Shown piece by piece: positions 1 to 7,448 of a DNA stretch of 19,522 nucleotides (the stretch's first letter is position 1; the number at the start of each line of letters is the position of its first letter). The DNA is from Gammaproteobacteria bacterium. GTDB lineage: Bacteria > Pseudomonadota > Gammaproteobacteria > GCA-001735895. The notes under the pieces are model-generated. The model was not told the origin of the DNA. It searched no databases and saw only the letters and a program-made list of their open reading frames with translations. The stretch lies in assembly GCA_029882955.1 (NCBI GenBank), contig JAOUJX010000024.1, positions 1 to 19,522 of the forward strand, written 5' to 3'. Made by a program: the position numbers and the translations under genes.

Positions 1-6
1 TAGCTC

Positions 7-717
7 TTACTGAAACCTGATCCACTGATCGTTGATATAGCCTTCCAGTGGACGATAGCGATTTTTGTAACTCATTTTTTTGCAGTCTTTAATCCAGTAG
101 CCCAGATAAAGGTATTCCAGATCACGCGACTGGGCTTCCCTGATTTGATGCAAAATAGCATGATGACCAGGACTACGAGCCTCGAATTCAGGATCGAAGA
201 AAGTATATACCGCTGATAACCCGGTGCTCATCACATCGGATACAGCGACGGCAATCAGTTTTCGATTGTATCGAAATTCAAAAAATAAGGTCTCCGTCCA
301 GTCGCAGATTAAAAAACGGTGGTAATCAGACTTGCCCGGGTTTGCCATGCTGCCGTCAAAATGTCGTTGATTTACATAGAGTTGATAAAGGTCGAAATGC
401 TCCTCGCGAAATTTACCGCTGACGGTTGATACTTCTATGTCTGAATTTCGGCGCAGTATGCGTTGCTCGTTTTTCGAAAACGGGTGTAATTTTACCGGTA
501 CTCGCACCGAAACGCATTCCTGGCAATTGGGACAATGGGGGCGGTAAATATAACTGCCGGAACGTCTAAAACCGTGTTGAATCAGATTGTTATAGGTGTC
601 CATGTCCATATCCATATGAGGATTGGCAAAGGCACTGACCGCATTCCTGTTAGTCAGGTAGCTACAGGGTTCGGGGGTGGATGCAAAAAAATTTAGCTTG
701 ACCTGATCGTTCATCAT
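7..717 (-). CDS. bpt: Aspartate/glutamate leucyltransferase (Bpt, N-end rule)
   Basis: This 236-residue cytosolic enzyme of the bacterial N-end rule pathway moves leucine from Leu-tRNA to proteins with N-terminal Asp or Glu, marking them for ClpS/ClpAP. The family signature is clear: the N-terminal PCSYL motif (Cys18), the HCPNCQEC cluster (Cys62, Cys65, Cys68), and in the C-terminal acetyltransferase-like half SAVYTFFDP, YLYLGYWI and KKMSYK. Length is normal for the family. Two adjacent ATG codons (717 and 714) are possible starts; no strong ribosome site separates them. In many gammaproteobacteria bpt follows aat (Leu/Phe-tRNA transferase). Here tatD lies 63 bp upstream instead and aat is not in the window. 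It is probably the last gene of the yadG-yadH-tatD run, although the 63-bp gap leaves room for its own promoter. Confidence 0.95.
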   Translation of the reverse strand: MMNDQVKLNFFASTPEPCSYLTNRNAVSAFANPHMDMDMDTYNNLIQHGFRRSGSYIYRPHCPNCQECVSVRVPVKLHPFSKNEQRILRRNSDIEVSTVSGKFREEHFDLYQLYVNQRHFDGSMANPGKSDYHRFLICDWTETLFFEFRYNRKLIAVAVSDVMSTGLSAVYTFFDPEFEARSPGHHAILHQIREAQSRDLEYLYLGYWIKDCKKMSYKNRYRPLEGYINDQWIRFQ

Positions 718-780
718 TGACCGTGTAATATTTCCCGGAACTCCATTCGAGTACTTGAATATGTTGATTGTAGACCTAAA

Positions 781-1587
781 TTAAAGGCTTGCAGGGGAAT
801 TTATGCCGAAAAACTCTCGGGTAGTGTGCAGGCACTCTTCGGTCAGCATTTCCAGTGGTTTGTTCTGGTATCGGGCGATAGTTGCCGCGATGTGTGGCAG
901 GTAAGAAGGCTCGTTGATACGGCTGGCGGGTTTTGGCTGCAGATCCCTGGGTAACAGATAAGGCGCGTCGGTTTCGAGCATCATACGGGTTGCCGGAATG
1001 TATTTGACCAACTGCTGTAGTTCAGTGCCACGCCGCTCATCGCAAATCCAGCCGGTCACACCAATGTGGCAATCAAGATCAAGATAATCAAATAAAGCTG
1101 TTTTGCTATCGGTAAAACAATGTACGACTACCTGTCTTAAAGCATCTCGGTATTCACGCAGGGTGTTTAGAAAGCAGTCGTGTGCGTCTCGCTGATGACA
1201 AAATACCGGCTTTCCCAGTTTCCGGGCCAGCTCAAGTTGGTGATGAAAAACCTCAATTTGCTTGTCTTGAGGTGAATAGTTTCGATTAAAATCCAGCCCG
1301 GTCTCTCCTATCGCACGAACGCTTGCATTGTCAGCCAGGCTTTTCAGGGTTTGTAAAGAACGGTCACTCCAGTCAAGCGCATGATGTGGATGAATGCCAG
1401 CGGTTGAGAATAGTTTATCGGGAAAGCGTAGGCAAAGTTCCAGGGCAGTTCGGCTCTCTTCCAGAGTCGTACCCGTGACCACCATTTGCTCGACACCTGC
1501 TTCGTCGGCACGCCGTATGACACCATCAAGATCCTGTAGCAGGCTCTTGTTGGTGAGATTGACGCCAATGTCGATGTACCGGCTCAA
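781..1587 (-). CDS. tatD: TatD metal-dependent DNase
   Basis: This 268-residue TIM-barrel metallohydrolase is of the TatD type, a Mg-dependent 3'-5' exonuclease of the cytosol implicated in DNA repair. It matches true TatD rather than YcfH or YjjV: the N-terminus reads DIGVNL instead of the DxHxH motif of the paralogues, and the sequence continues with STAGIHPHHA, GETGLDFNRN, GWICDERRG and ETDAPYLLPRDL. Expected metal ligands are visible at Glu95, His131, His156 and Asp207. The start ATG overlaps the yadH stop codon by 4 bp, so translation is probably coupled to the exporter genes. It is not accompanied by tatABC, so a role in Tat export is not implied; the gene name is historical. Confidence 0.95.
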   Translation of the reverse strand: MSRYIDIGVNLTNKSLLQDLDGVIRRADEAGVEQMVVTGTTLEESRTALELCLRFPDKLFSTAGIHPHHALDWSDRSLQTLKSLADNASVRAIGETGLDFNRNYSPQDKQIEVFHHQLELARKLGKPVFCHQRDAHDCFLNTLREYRDALRQVVVHCFTDSKTALFDYLDLDCHIGVTGWICDERRGTELQQLVKYIPATRMMLETDAPYLLPRDLQPKPASRINEPSYLPHIAATIARYQNKPLEMLTEECLHTTREFFGINSPASL

Positions 1588-2357
1588 TGCTTAATGCCAG
1601 TGCCACGGTGAAGCAGAATCATACAAATGCTAAATAACACCAGGATGAAGAATAGAATAACGCCGATGGCAAGGCTGAGATCGATGTCACTAACACCGCG
1701 AAAGCCAAAGCGGAAACTATTTACCATGTAAAGAACCGGATTGATCAATGATGCCTGTTGCCAGAATTCCGGCAGTAATTTTATCGAGTAAAAAATTCCC
1801 CCCAGATAAGTCAGCGGGGTTAATACGAAAGTCGGGATGATCGCTATATGGTCATAACTATTAGCGTATACAGCGTTGATTAACCCGGCCAGCGAAAACA
1901 GGAATGCGGTCAAAAAGGCGACAATTAGTACGGTGAACGGATTATCGATATAAAAGTCGGTAAAAATAAGCGAGACGATCGTCACTGCAATACCAACGCA
2001 TAAACCCCTGACGACACCGCCGGTCACGTAACCAAGCAAAATCACAATATTGGGGATCGGTGCGATGAGCATCTCCTCGATATAGTAAGAATGCTTGGCT
2101 GAATAGAAAGACGACACGACATTGGCATAGGAGTTGGTAATAATCGACATCATGACCAGGCCGGGCATGATGAAATCGATATAATTCATGCCATCCATTT
2201 CTCCAATTCGCTGGCCTATCAAGTTGCCAAAAATTATAAAATACAAAGCAACCATGACCACTGGAGGAATCAGGGTTTGCATCCAGATACGGCTAAAGCG
2301 CAAAATTTCTTTGCGGACTATAGTTTGAAAGGCTATCCAGTAATTGCCAGCACTCAC
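1584..2357 (-). CDS. yadH: ABC-2 type transporter permease, YadH-like
   Basis: This 257-residue inner-membrane protein has about six hydrophobic helices and the ABC-2 permease fold. It resembles E. coli YadH closely along its length, for example RIWMQTLIPPV near the start, LYFIIFGNLIGQRIG, YANVVSSF, and VLTPLTYLGGIFYS followed by the NPVLYM segment. It should pair with the ATPase encoded just upstream to form an exporter; the substrate of YadGH is unknown. Both ends overlap neighbours by 4 bp (ATGA junctions), showing tight co-translation with yadG and tatD. The short periplasmic loops and lack of a large extracytoplasmic domain distinguish it from MacB-type permeases. Confidence 0.93.
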   Translation of the reverse strand: MSAGNYWIAFQTIVRKEILRFSRIWMQTLIPPVVMVALYFIIFGNLIGQRIGEMDGMNYIDFIMPGLVMMSIITNSYANVVSSFYSAKHSYYIEEMLIAPIPNIVILLGYVTGGVVRGLCVGIAVTIVSLIFTDFYIDNPFTVLIVAFLTAFLFSLAGLINAVYANSYDHIAIIPTFVLTPLTYLGGIFYSIKLLPEFWQQASLINPVLYMVNSFRFGFRGVSDIDLSLAIGVILFFILVLFSICMILLHRGTGIKH

Positions 2358-3280
2358 GAGAGTTTCTCCGCTTTTGAGGTCAGGGTAATAAACAGCTCTT
2401 CCAGCCGGTTAGATTTATTTCGCATGCGGTTGACGATCAGGCCCTGGGTGTCGAGTTGCTGGATCAGGTCGTTCAGAGATAACGATTCCGGGACCTCAAC
2501 TTCGATAGTGTGCTCGTCAACCATCAGGGTCTTGCCGAAACCACTGAGCTCAGGCGCTTCGCTGATAATATTTTTCAGATACAGCACGAAGGTTTCACTA
2601 TTTAAACTTTTGAGTAACGTTTTCATACTGGTGTTTTTAATGATTGAGCCTTCATCGATGATGGCGATATTTCGACACATACGTTCGGCCTCTTCGAGAT
2701 AATGTGTGGTGAGAATAATAGTGGTGCCGTTTCGGTTGATTTCATCCATGAAATCCCACATCGAACGGCGTAATTCGATATCGACGCCTGCGGTTGGCTC
2801 GTCAAGAATCATCAGACGAGGCTTGTGTATTAATGCTCTGGCAATCATCAAACGGCGTTTCATTCCGCCAGACAACTGCCTGGCCTGGACATTACGATGC
2901 GGCCAGAGACCTAGCTCCTTCAAATAAAATTCCGTTCGCTTGCGCGCTACTTTTGCCGGTATCCCGTAAAACCCCCCCTGATTGGTGACGATTTCGTTTA
3001 CCGGTTCGAAGACATTAAAATTAAATTCCTGCGGCACAGATCCCAACAGGGATTTCACTTTAATGAGCTCTCGATCGAGTGAATGGCCAAAAACTTCGAC
3101 ATTGCCGCTGGTTTTGTTCACCAGTGACGAAATGATGCCGATGCAGGTAGATTTACCTGCGCCATTGGGTCCTAGCAGAGCGAAGAAGTCGCCTTGCTCG
3201 ACCGTCAGGTCAATGCCTTTTAAAGCTTGTAGGCCATTGGCATAGGTTTTGTGTAAATTTGATATTTCTAACGCTAGCAT
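2354..3280 (-). CDS. yadG: ABC transporter ATP-binding protein, YadG-like
   Basis: This is the cytosolic ATPase partner of the YadH permease. From the start chosen here it is 308 residues, the same length as E. coli YadG. Walker A is GPNGAGKST (37-45), the Q-loop is at Gln84, the signature LSGGM is at 136-140, Walker B ends LDEP (159-162) and the switch histidine is His193. The reading frame stays open to a TTG at 3337, but the ATG at 3280 gives the MLALEISNLHKTY beginning typical of the family and has a modest GGAC ribosome site; the 19 extra upstream residues look non-coding. The C-terminal region (about 225-308) is the usual YadG extension with RNKSNRLEELF. It is the first gene of the yadG-yadH-tatD-(bpt) run. 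Confidence 0.94.
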   Translation of the reverse strand: MLALEISNLHKTYANGLQALKGIDLTVEQGDFFALLGPNGAGKSTCIGIISSLVNKTSGNVEVFGHSLDRELIKVKSLLGSVPQEFNFNVFEPVNEIVTNQGGFYGIPAKVARKRTEFYLKELGLWPHRNVQARQLSGGMKRRLMIARALIHKPRLMILDEPTAGVDIELRRSMWDFMDEINRNGTTIILTTHYLEEAERMCRNIAIIDEGSIIKNTSMKTLLKSLNSETFVLYLKNIISEAPELSGFGKTLMVDEHTIEVEVPESLSLNDLIQQLDTQGLIVNRMRNKSNRLEELFITLTSKAEKLS

Positions 3281-3378
3281 CAAAGAGTCCGTATTTAATT
3301 CAGGCGACAAGCTTAGGCATTCAAGGCTAAAAATCAAGGTGGTTTAAGCGCTGTATCAGCAAAGCTGTATAGCTGTGC

Positions 3379-3384
3379 TATATA
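3379..3384 (+). promoter_or_regulatory. Possible extended -10 promoter for the double-receiver gene
   Basis: TGC followed by TATATA in the divergent 3281-3421 interval fits an extended -10 element, placed about 38 bp before the ATG at 3422. No good -35 hexamer is seen at the right distance. This is a weak prediction from pattern only. Confidence 0.3.
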
Positions 3385-3421
3385 ACATCTGTATTTGTCC
3401 AAAATTACTCAGAGTGAAATT

Positions 3422-4219
3422 ATGGAACACCAGTTATCGTCTCTTTACGTAGTGCTCGTCGAGCCATCGAGTTCGCAGAGTAAGATTATTATTCAGCAAT
3501 TTGAAGAGTTGGGTATTTCACAGTATAAACACTATAAGACTGGGACCTCAGCACTCGATTCGATTGTCGATGATATACCCGACCTCGTGATCAGTGCGCT
3601 GCATCTGGAAGACATGACGGGTAGAGACCTGGTACTAAAAATGCGAAGGCTTTCCAGTACGGAAACAACAGCGTTTATTCTGATTTCTACCGCTACATCG
3701 TTTAGAGAGCTAGATCCCATTAAGCAGGCAGGTGCTTCGGCTGTTCTGCCCAAACCGTTTACGGTGAAAGATTTGAGACGGGCAGTCATCAATACCATGG
3801 ACTGGGAGCACCCGGGTCAAATTGTACTGGAAGATCTCGACCCGGAAAATCTAGAGGTACTGGTTGTCGATGACAGTGCTATGGCAAGAAAAATGATCGG
3901 GCGCACTTTAAGCAAAATGGGTATAGAAAAAATTACTGAAGCGGCCGATGGTGCCGAAGCCATACCGTTGATCCAGGAAAGACTTTTTGACCTGATAGTT
4001 ACCGATTTCAATATGCCCGAAGTGGATGGTCATGAATTGTTACGCTTTATTCGAAACGAAAGTAGCCAGAGTTCAGTGCCTGTGCTGATGGTCACCACCG
4101 AAGGCGATGCGGGTAAACTGGCAGCCGTGCAAAGCGAAGGGGTTTCTGCCATCATCGACAAACCCTTTGAAGTCCACGAAGTCAAGCGACTCATAGAGGC
4201 ATCTTTAACCGATATTTAG
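3422..4219 (+). CDS. Orphan response regulator with two receiver domains (first one degenerate)
   Basis: This 265-residue protein contains only two CheY-like receiver domains in tandem and no output domain. Receiver 2 (about 144-262) is complete: Asp150/Asp151, phosphoacceptor Asp195 (DLIVTD), Thr225 and Lys247 in the DKPF motif. Receiver 1 (about 8-127) keeps Ser89 and Lys111 (PKPF), but alanine 59 stands where the phosphoacceptor should be (DLVISA), and the acidic pair is reduced to Glu14-Pro15, so it cannot be phosphorylated in the normal way. The frame is open from a TTG at 3395; the ATG at 3422 is preferred because of a nearby AGAGTG ribosome site. No histidine kinase or effector adjoins it; it diverges from yadG. 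Likely it acts by protein-protein contact, for example in chemotaxis-like or motility signalling, but the partner is unknown. Confidence 0.9.
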   Translation: MEHQLSSLYVVLVEPSSSQSKIIIQQFEELGISQYKHYKTGTSALDSIVDDIPDLVISALHLEDMTGRDLVLKMRRLSSTETTAFILISTATSFRELDPIKQAGASAVLPKPFTVKDLRRAVINTMDWEHPGQIVLEDLDPENLEVLVVDDSAMARKMIGRTLSKMGIEKITEAADGAEAIPLIQERLFDLIVTDFNMPEVDGHELLRFIRNESSQSSVPVLMVTTEGDAGKLAAVQSEGVSAIIDKPFEVHEVKRLIEASLTDI

Positions 4220-4343
4220 TCTTCTCCAGGCCCGAGCGTTCGTTGACATAGTTCACAGATGATCGCGTAGCTGAATTATTAAGCCTCGATTCAGTTACCG
4301 GGGTCTATATTGGCAGTCACCAATTAATCTCCGGGAGACTGGT

Positions 4344-4910
4344 ATGAAATCTATCAAATCAACATGGGTTATTATTTTAATCTTATTGTCGCCGACCCTG
4401 ATGGCGGACCATAAACAAAAGCATCAGCATAAGGAGTTCAGTCAGGAAAGGCATGCTCAGCAGTTCGATTTCGGACGTGTTATCGAAGTAGAGCCAGTTT
4501 ATCGACAGGTGAGAGTATCTAACCCGGTCAAGGAATGCTGGGATGAGCCTGTGCAGCATAGCGGCAGCCAACACAGGTCAGCCGGTGGTATGCTCGCTGG
4601 TGGCCTGCTGGGTGGAATTGTCGGTCATCAGATAGGTGATGGTCGAGGTAAGAAACTGGCAACCGCAGTTGGTACGATTGTCGGTGCGCAAATTGGCCAC
4701 GAAGCAGTCAATGGCCATAGCAGTACATCGACTGAGCAACACACCCGATATCAGGAACACTGCGAAGTTCGTCATCAGGTCAATTTCGAAGAAGTAATCG
4801 ATGGCTATAGAGTAACCTATAAATATCGGGGTGATCGATATACTATCAATATGCCCTATGATCCGGGTAAGCGTATAAAGCTGCGCATTCAGGTGACACC
4901 TGTGATTTAA
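4344..4910 (+). CDS. Exported glycine-zipper 2TM envelope protein
   Basis: This 188-residue protein begins with a signal peptide (hydrophobic 8-20, probable cleavage LMA/DHK after Ala21). There is no lipobox cysteine, so it should be a periplasmic or outer-membrane-associated protein and not a lipoprotein. Residues 81-122 form a glycine zipper (GGMLAGGLLGGIVG, then GTIVGAQIG) of the Rick_17kDa_Anti/2TM family, followed by the usual C-terminal module with GYRVTYKYRGDRYTINMPYDPG. Two cysteines (65 and 140) flank the zipper and could form a disulphide. The mature N-terminus is rich in His, Lys and Gln. A GGGAG ribosome site precedes the ATG. It ends 26 bp before the PhoP-like regulator gene, so it may be part of that operon or a target of it. 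Molecular function is unknown. Confidence 0.85.
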   Translation: MKSIKSTWVIILILLSPTLMADHKQKHQHKEFSQERHAQQFDFGRVIEVEPVYRQVRVSNPVKECWDEPVQHSGSQHRSAGGMLAGGLLGGIVGHQIGDGRGKKLATAVGTIVGAQIGHEAVNGHSSTSTEQHTRYQEHCEVRHQVNFEEVIDGYRVTYKYRGDRYTINMPYDPGKRIKLRIQVTPVI

Positions 4911-4936
4911 TCCGGCTATTGAATTCGAGGTAAGTA

Positions 4937-5623
4937 ATGCGCGCCATAGTAATTGAAGATGATCTGGATATTCAGAAACAGATTGTAGATCGCCTGCAAC
5001 AGGAAGGGTTTGCCGTCGATTACACCGACAACGGTAGCGAAGGCTTATACCTGTTGCAGGAATATCCCTGCGATGTCGCCATAATCGATCTGGGACTGCC
5101 AGAGATGTCAGGGCTTGAGGTCATTAAGGCCATCCGCAATGAAGGCAATAGCGTACCCGTATTGATCCTCACTGCTCGTGGGCGGTGGCAGGATAAAGTC
5201 GAAGGTCTCGATGCCGGCGCGGATGATTATCTGGTTAAGCCATTTCATCATGAAGAAATGATGGCTCGTATTAGAGTGTTGATTCGGCGTGCATCTGGAT
5301 GGTCGGACTCCCGTATAGTCTGTGATCCGGTGAGCCTCGATACCGCGACCCAGAGAACCTATGTCGGGGAGCGTGAAGTAGACCTGACTGCTTTCGAATA
5401 CAAGGTGCTCGAATATTTGATGATGCATGCGGGTGAAGTTATTTCTAAAACGGTATTAACAGAACATTTGTACGACGATGAAGCGGATAACGACAGTAAT
5501 GTTATCGAAGTATTTATTCGTCGGTTGCGGCAAAAACTCGATCCAGATGAAAGCCTGCAACCGATTGAAACCCTGCGAGGTCGGGGTTACCGATTTACCC
5601 TTGTACGAGCCGAGCAAAATTAG
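4937..5623 (+). CDS. PhoP-like response regulator (OmpR family)
   Basis: This 228-residue transcription factor has a receiver domain (1-118) and an OmpR-type winged helix (about 125-222). Receiver residues are intact: Asp8/Asp9, phosphoacceptor Asp51 in IIDLGLP, Thr79 and Lys101. The stretch LTARGRWQDKVEGLDAGADD plus KPFHHEEMMAR closely resembles PhoP of enteric bacteria, and the DNA-binding domain ends with RRLRQKL and TLRGRGYRF. A GAGGTAA ribosome site precedes the ATG. The kinase gene begins 14 bp after the stop codon, so the two are a cognate pair. By similarity it would respond to envelope conditions such as divalent cations or cationic peptides, but that signal is inferred from the family and is not shown by the sequence. 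Confidence 0.93.
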   Translation: MRAIVIEDDLDIQKQIVDRLQQEGFAVDYTDNGSEGLYLLQEYPCDVAIIDLGLPEMSGLEVIKAIRNEGNSVPVLILTARGRWQDKVEGLDAGADDYLVKPFHHEEMMARIRVLIRRASGWSDSRIVCDPVSLDTATQRTYVGEREVDLTAFEYKVLEYLMMHAGEVISKTVLTEHLYDDEADNDSNVIEVFIRRLRQKLDPDESLQPIETLRGRGYRFTLVRAEQN

Positions 5624-5637
5624 GCAAACGCCCACCA

Positions 5638-6984
5638 ATGTATTCGATTAAAAATCGACTCACTCTGATATCGATGATCGTCCTGACCATCTTCATGATA
5701 CTGACGGCGATTGCGCTGGAACGCGCTGTAGTTAAAAGGGCGTTACAGGCCGAAGAAGATCGCCTGGAGTTACTGATTTACGGTTTACTGGCTGCGGTAG
5801 ACCGTAATCGATCAGGGTCAAGCATCACCATATCTCATGAACGTCTGTTCGAAAGCAGTTTAATGACGGAGGGTTCGGGGCTAAGTGCCATGCTTTATAA
5901 CGAGCAGCGAGAAATTATCTGGCGCTCGCGTTCTATGGTCGCTAACTTCCCCGATATTGAAACCATGGAGCCGGGTGACTGGCGATTTGATATCGTCGAT
6001 CTCAATTCCAGTCGATATTTTCGCCGGGCGTTTGCGATGCAGTGGCCGGATGTCCGTGATCAGTTGCAACATTACGATGTCGTGGTCTGGAAAAATGCTG
6101 ACCGCCATTTCAACGATGTAGATCGTTTCAGGCAAACCCTGTGGAGCTGGTTAATTATCACCACTATATTGCTGTTGCTGGTGATGTATCTGGTCATGAT
6201 GTGGAGTCTACGCCCACTTAAACAGGTTGGGCGAGAGGTCAAAGCGATCGAAGACCGGAAACAAAACGAATTCGAAAGCAGGTATCCAAGAGAAATAAAA
6301 CCGTTGACTGAAAATCTGAATATCCTGTTAAACAGGGAACAGCTTCAGCGTCAGCGCTACCGAAACGCGATGGACGATCTTGCGCATAGCCTAAAAACGC
6401 CGCTCGCTGTACTAAAAGGATTTTCTACAGCCAATGCGCTCGATCAGACAGAAATAAAAACCCTGAATGAACAGGTCGACCGCATGAATCAAATTGTTTC
6501 CTATCAATTACAGAAAGCGACTAATGTTGCCGGTGGTGAAATTGTTCGTCCACTAGACCTGGTTCCCCTGACGACCCGGTTGATATCGGCACTGGAAAAA
6601 GTCTATCAGGCTAGAGCCATTAAAGTAGAGGTTGAATTGCCGGATAGGGTTATGTTGCGTATGGATGAAGGTGATTGTATGGAAGTAATAGGAAATCTGT
6701 TTGATAACGCCTTTAAGTATGGAAAGAACCGGGTCCGTGTCGAAGGTCGGTTGCAGAATCAGACTGAACTGGTTTTAGAAATTGAGGATGATGGGCAGGG
6801 TCTGGAGCCCGGCGAAATCGAAAAAATACTGAAACGAGGCACCCGACTTGATGAAGCCAGTGAAGGTCAGGGCATTGGGCTCGCGGTAGTCGCAGATATT
6901 GTGATGTCCTATAACATCGCGATGACATTCGCCGAATCGAAATTGGGTGGTCTGGCTGTAAAACTGGTATTTCAAATAGCCTGA
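5638..6984 (+). CDS. PhoQ-like sensor histidine kinase
   Basis: This 448-residue inner-membrane kinase has transmembrane helix 1 (about 10-30), a periplasmic sensor region (about 31-167), helix 2 (about 169-190), a HAMP-like linker (LRPLKQVGREVKAIE) and a catalytic core. The dimerisation motif is DDLAHSLKTPLAVL with phosphorylated His250. The ATPase domain has the N-box NLFDNAFKYG (Asn353, Asn357), G1 box DDGQGL (384-389) and G2 box GQGIGLAV (410-417). The sensor region carries several acidic stretches, for example VDLNS and HFNDVDR, in line with a PhoQ-type cation sensor, though I cannot show that it folds as the PhoQ PAS-like domain. It lies directly behind its regulator and is the last plus-strand gene before the convergent small-gene operon at 7002. 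Confidence 0.92.
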   Translation: MYSIKNRLTLISMIVLTIFMILTAIALERAVVKRALQAEEDRLELLIYGLLAAVDRNRSGSSITISHERLFESSLMTEGSGLSAMLYNEQREIIWRSRSMVANFPDIETMEPGDWRFDIVDLNSSRYFRRAFAMQWPDVRDQLQHYDVVVWKNADRHFNDVDRFRQTLWSWLIITTILLLLVMYLVMMWSLRPLKQVGREVKAIEDRKQNEFESRYPREIKPLTENLNILLNREQLQRQRYRNAMDDLAHSLKTPLAVLKGFSTANALDQTEIKTLNEQVDRMNQIVSYQLQKATNVAGGEIVRPLDLVPLTTRLISALEKVYQARAIKVEVELPDRVMLRMDEGDCMEVIGNLFDNAFKYGKNRVRVEGRLQNQTELVLEIEDDGQGLEPGEIEKILKRGTRLDEASEGQGIGLAVVADIVMSYNIAMTFAESKLGGLAVKLVFQIA

Positions 6985-7001
6985 CGAATAAACTTATCGC
7001 T

Positions 7002-7133
7002 TCAAACGGTCAACGACAACCATATACCATAAATAATGACTGCGGCGCCTGGCAGGTAGATCAATTTATTCACTAGCCCCGAAAAGCTGGCTGAATTCCT
7101 GCGTTCGTTATGAATATTGAGATGTTGTGGCAT
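7002..7133 (-). CDS. Predicted 43-residue single-helix membrane protein
   Basis: This small ORF has an ATG at 7133 and TGA at 7002-7004. It encodes a basic, polar N-terminus (about 1-22, with NERRN) and then a hydrophobic segment of about 20 residues (LIYLPGAAVIIYGIWLSLTV, 24-43) that runs to the C-terminus, so the product would be a tiny one-helix inner-membrane protein. An AAAGGA ribosome site lies about 8 bases before the ATG. It starts 32 bp after the stop of the zinc-ribbon gene on the same strand, with no terminator between, and so likely shares its transcript. I do not recognise a family. The support is the ribosome site, gene spacing and the clean transmembrane pattern; chance cannot be excluded for an ORF of this length. 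Confidence 0.5.
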   Translation of the reverse strand: MPQHLNIHNERRNSASFSGLVNKLIYLPGAAVIIYGIWLSLTV

Positions 7134-7165
7134 GTCGAAAATCCTTTATTTACCCGCCTTAATTT

Positions 7166-7372
7166 TTAAACCATTTGCATGCGTTTTTGTTGCATAGGCA
7201 AGCTTGATGCAAATAACTTCGATTGGTTCTGATCTGAAGCAGAGTAATTCAAGGGCTCCGATGAAACCTGCTCACCAGTACATATAGTGCATTTGAAGAA
7301 TTTTACCAGGCTTTTAGGTGTCTCATTTTGCTCTGCTACAAACATGGGTGAACTACAGTTCTGGCACTTCAT
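7166..7372 (-). CDS. Small four-cysteine zinc-ribbon protein (68 aa)
   Basis: This 68-residue protein begins with a CxxC pair (Cys3, Cys6) and has a second pair at Cys28 and Cys31, separated by 21 residues: a simple zinc-ribbon. The C-terminal half (about 36-68) is polar, rich in Ser, Gln and Met, and probably disordered. The start is well supported: an AAGG motif lies 9 bases before the ATG and an in-frame stop lies just upstream. A convincing promoter (-10 TATACT at 7411-7416, -35 TTGTGA at 7433-7438) points into the gene, and its -35 lies within the first of two NrdR-box-like operators. The protein is not NrdR itself, since the ATP-cone domain is absent. Function is unknown; the operator suggests a link to deoxynucleotide supply or DNA replication. 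Confidence 0.65.
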   Translation of the reverse strand: MKCQNCSSPMFVAEQNETPKSLVKFFKCTICTGEQVSSEPLNYSASDQNQSKLFASSLPMQQKRMQMV

Positions 7373-7410
7373 AGGGCCTTACCTTAAATATTCTGATGGG
7401 CTCAGGCGCA

Positions 7411-7438
7411 AGTATAGCCAGATAAATTCAAATCACAA
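7411..7438 (-). promoter_or_regulatory. Sigma70-type promoter for the small-gene operon
   Basis: Read on the minus strand: -35 TTGTGA (plus 7433-7438), 16-bp spacer, -10 TATACT (plus 7411-7416) preceded by TGGC. Transcription would start near 7404, giving a leader of about 31 bases before the zinc-ribbon ATG. The -35 is inside the palindrome at 7432-7449. Confidence 0.5.
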
Positions 7439-7448
7439 TATATTGTGA
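7433..7448. promoter_or_regulatory. NrdR-box-like operator, site 1
   Basis: TCACAATATATTGTGA is the core of a perfect 18-bp palindrome (7432-7449). It matches the published NrdR-box consensus acaCwAtATaTwGtgt at 14 of 16 positions; the two mismatches are the outermost bases. Its start is 32 bp from that of site 2, about three helical turns, the spacing typical of paired NrdR boxes. Confidence 0.65.

Noticed and set aside
781..1587. Loss of the DxHxH metal motif at the N-terminus of TatD as a sign of inactivation.
   Set aside because: True TatD proteins, including the E. coli one, naturally read DIGVNL here; the other metal ligands are intact.
4243..4248. Perfect TTGACA before the glycine-zipper gene as a -35 element.
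   Set aside because: At 16-18 bp spacing the -10 candidates (around CGTAGC) match poorly, so I did not call a promoter.
7166..7372. The zinc-ribbon gene as NrdR itself.
   Set aside because: NrdR is about 150 residues with an ATP-cone domain after the ribbon; this protein is 68 residues with a disordered tail.
7433..7448. The palindrome as a CRP or FNR site.
   Set aside because: CRP needs TGTGA-N6-TCACA, whereas here the half-sites are in the opposite order; FNR needs TTGAT-N4-ATCAA. Neither fits, while the NrdR consensus does.
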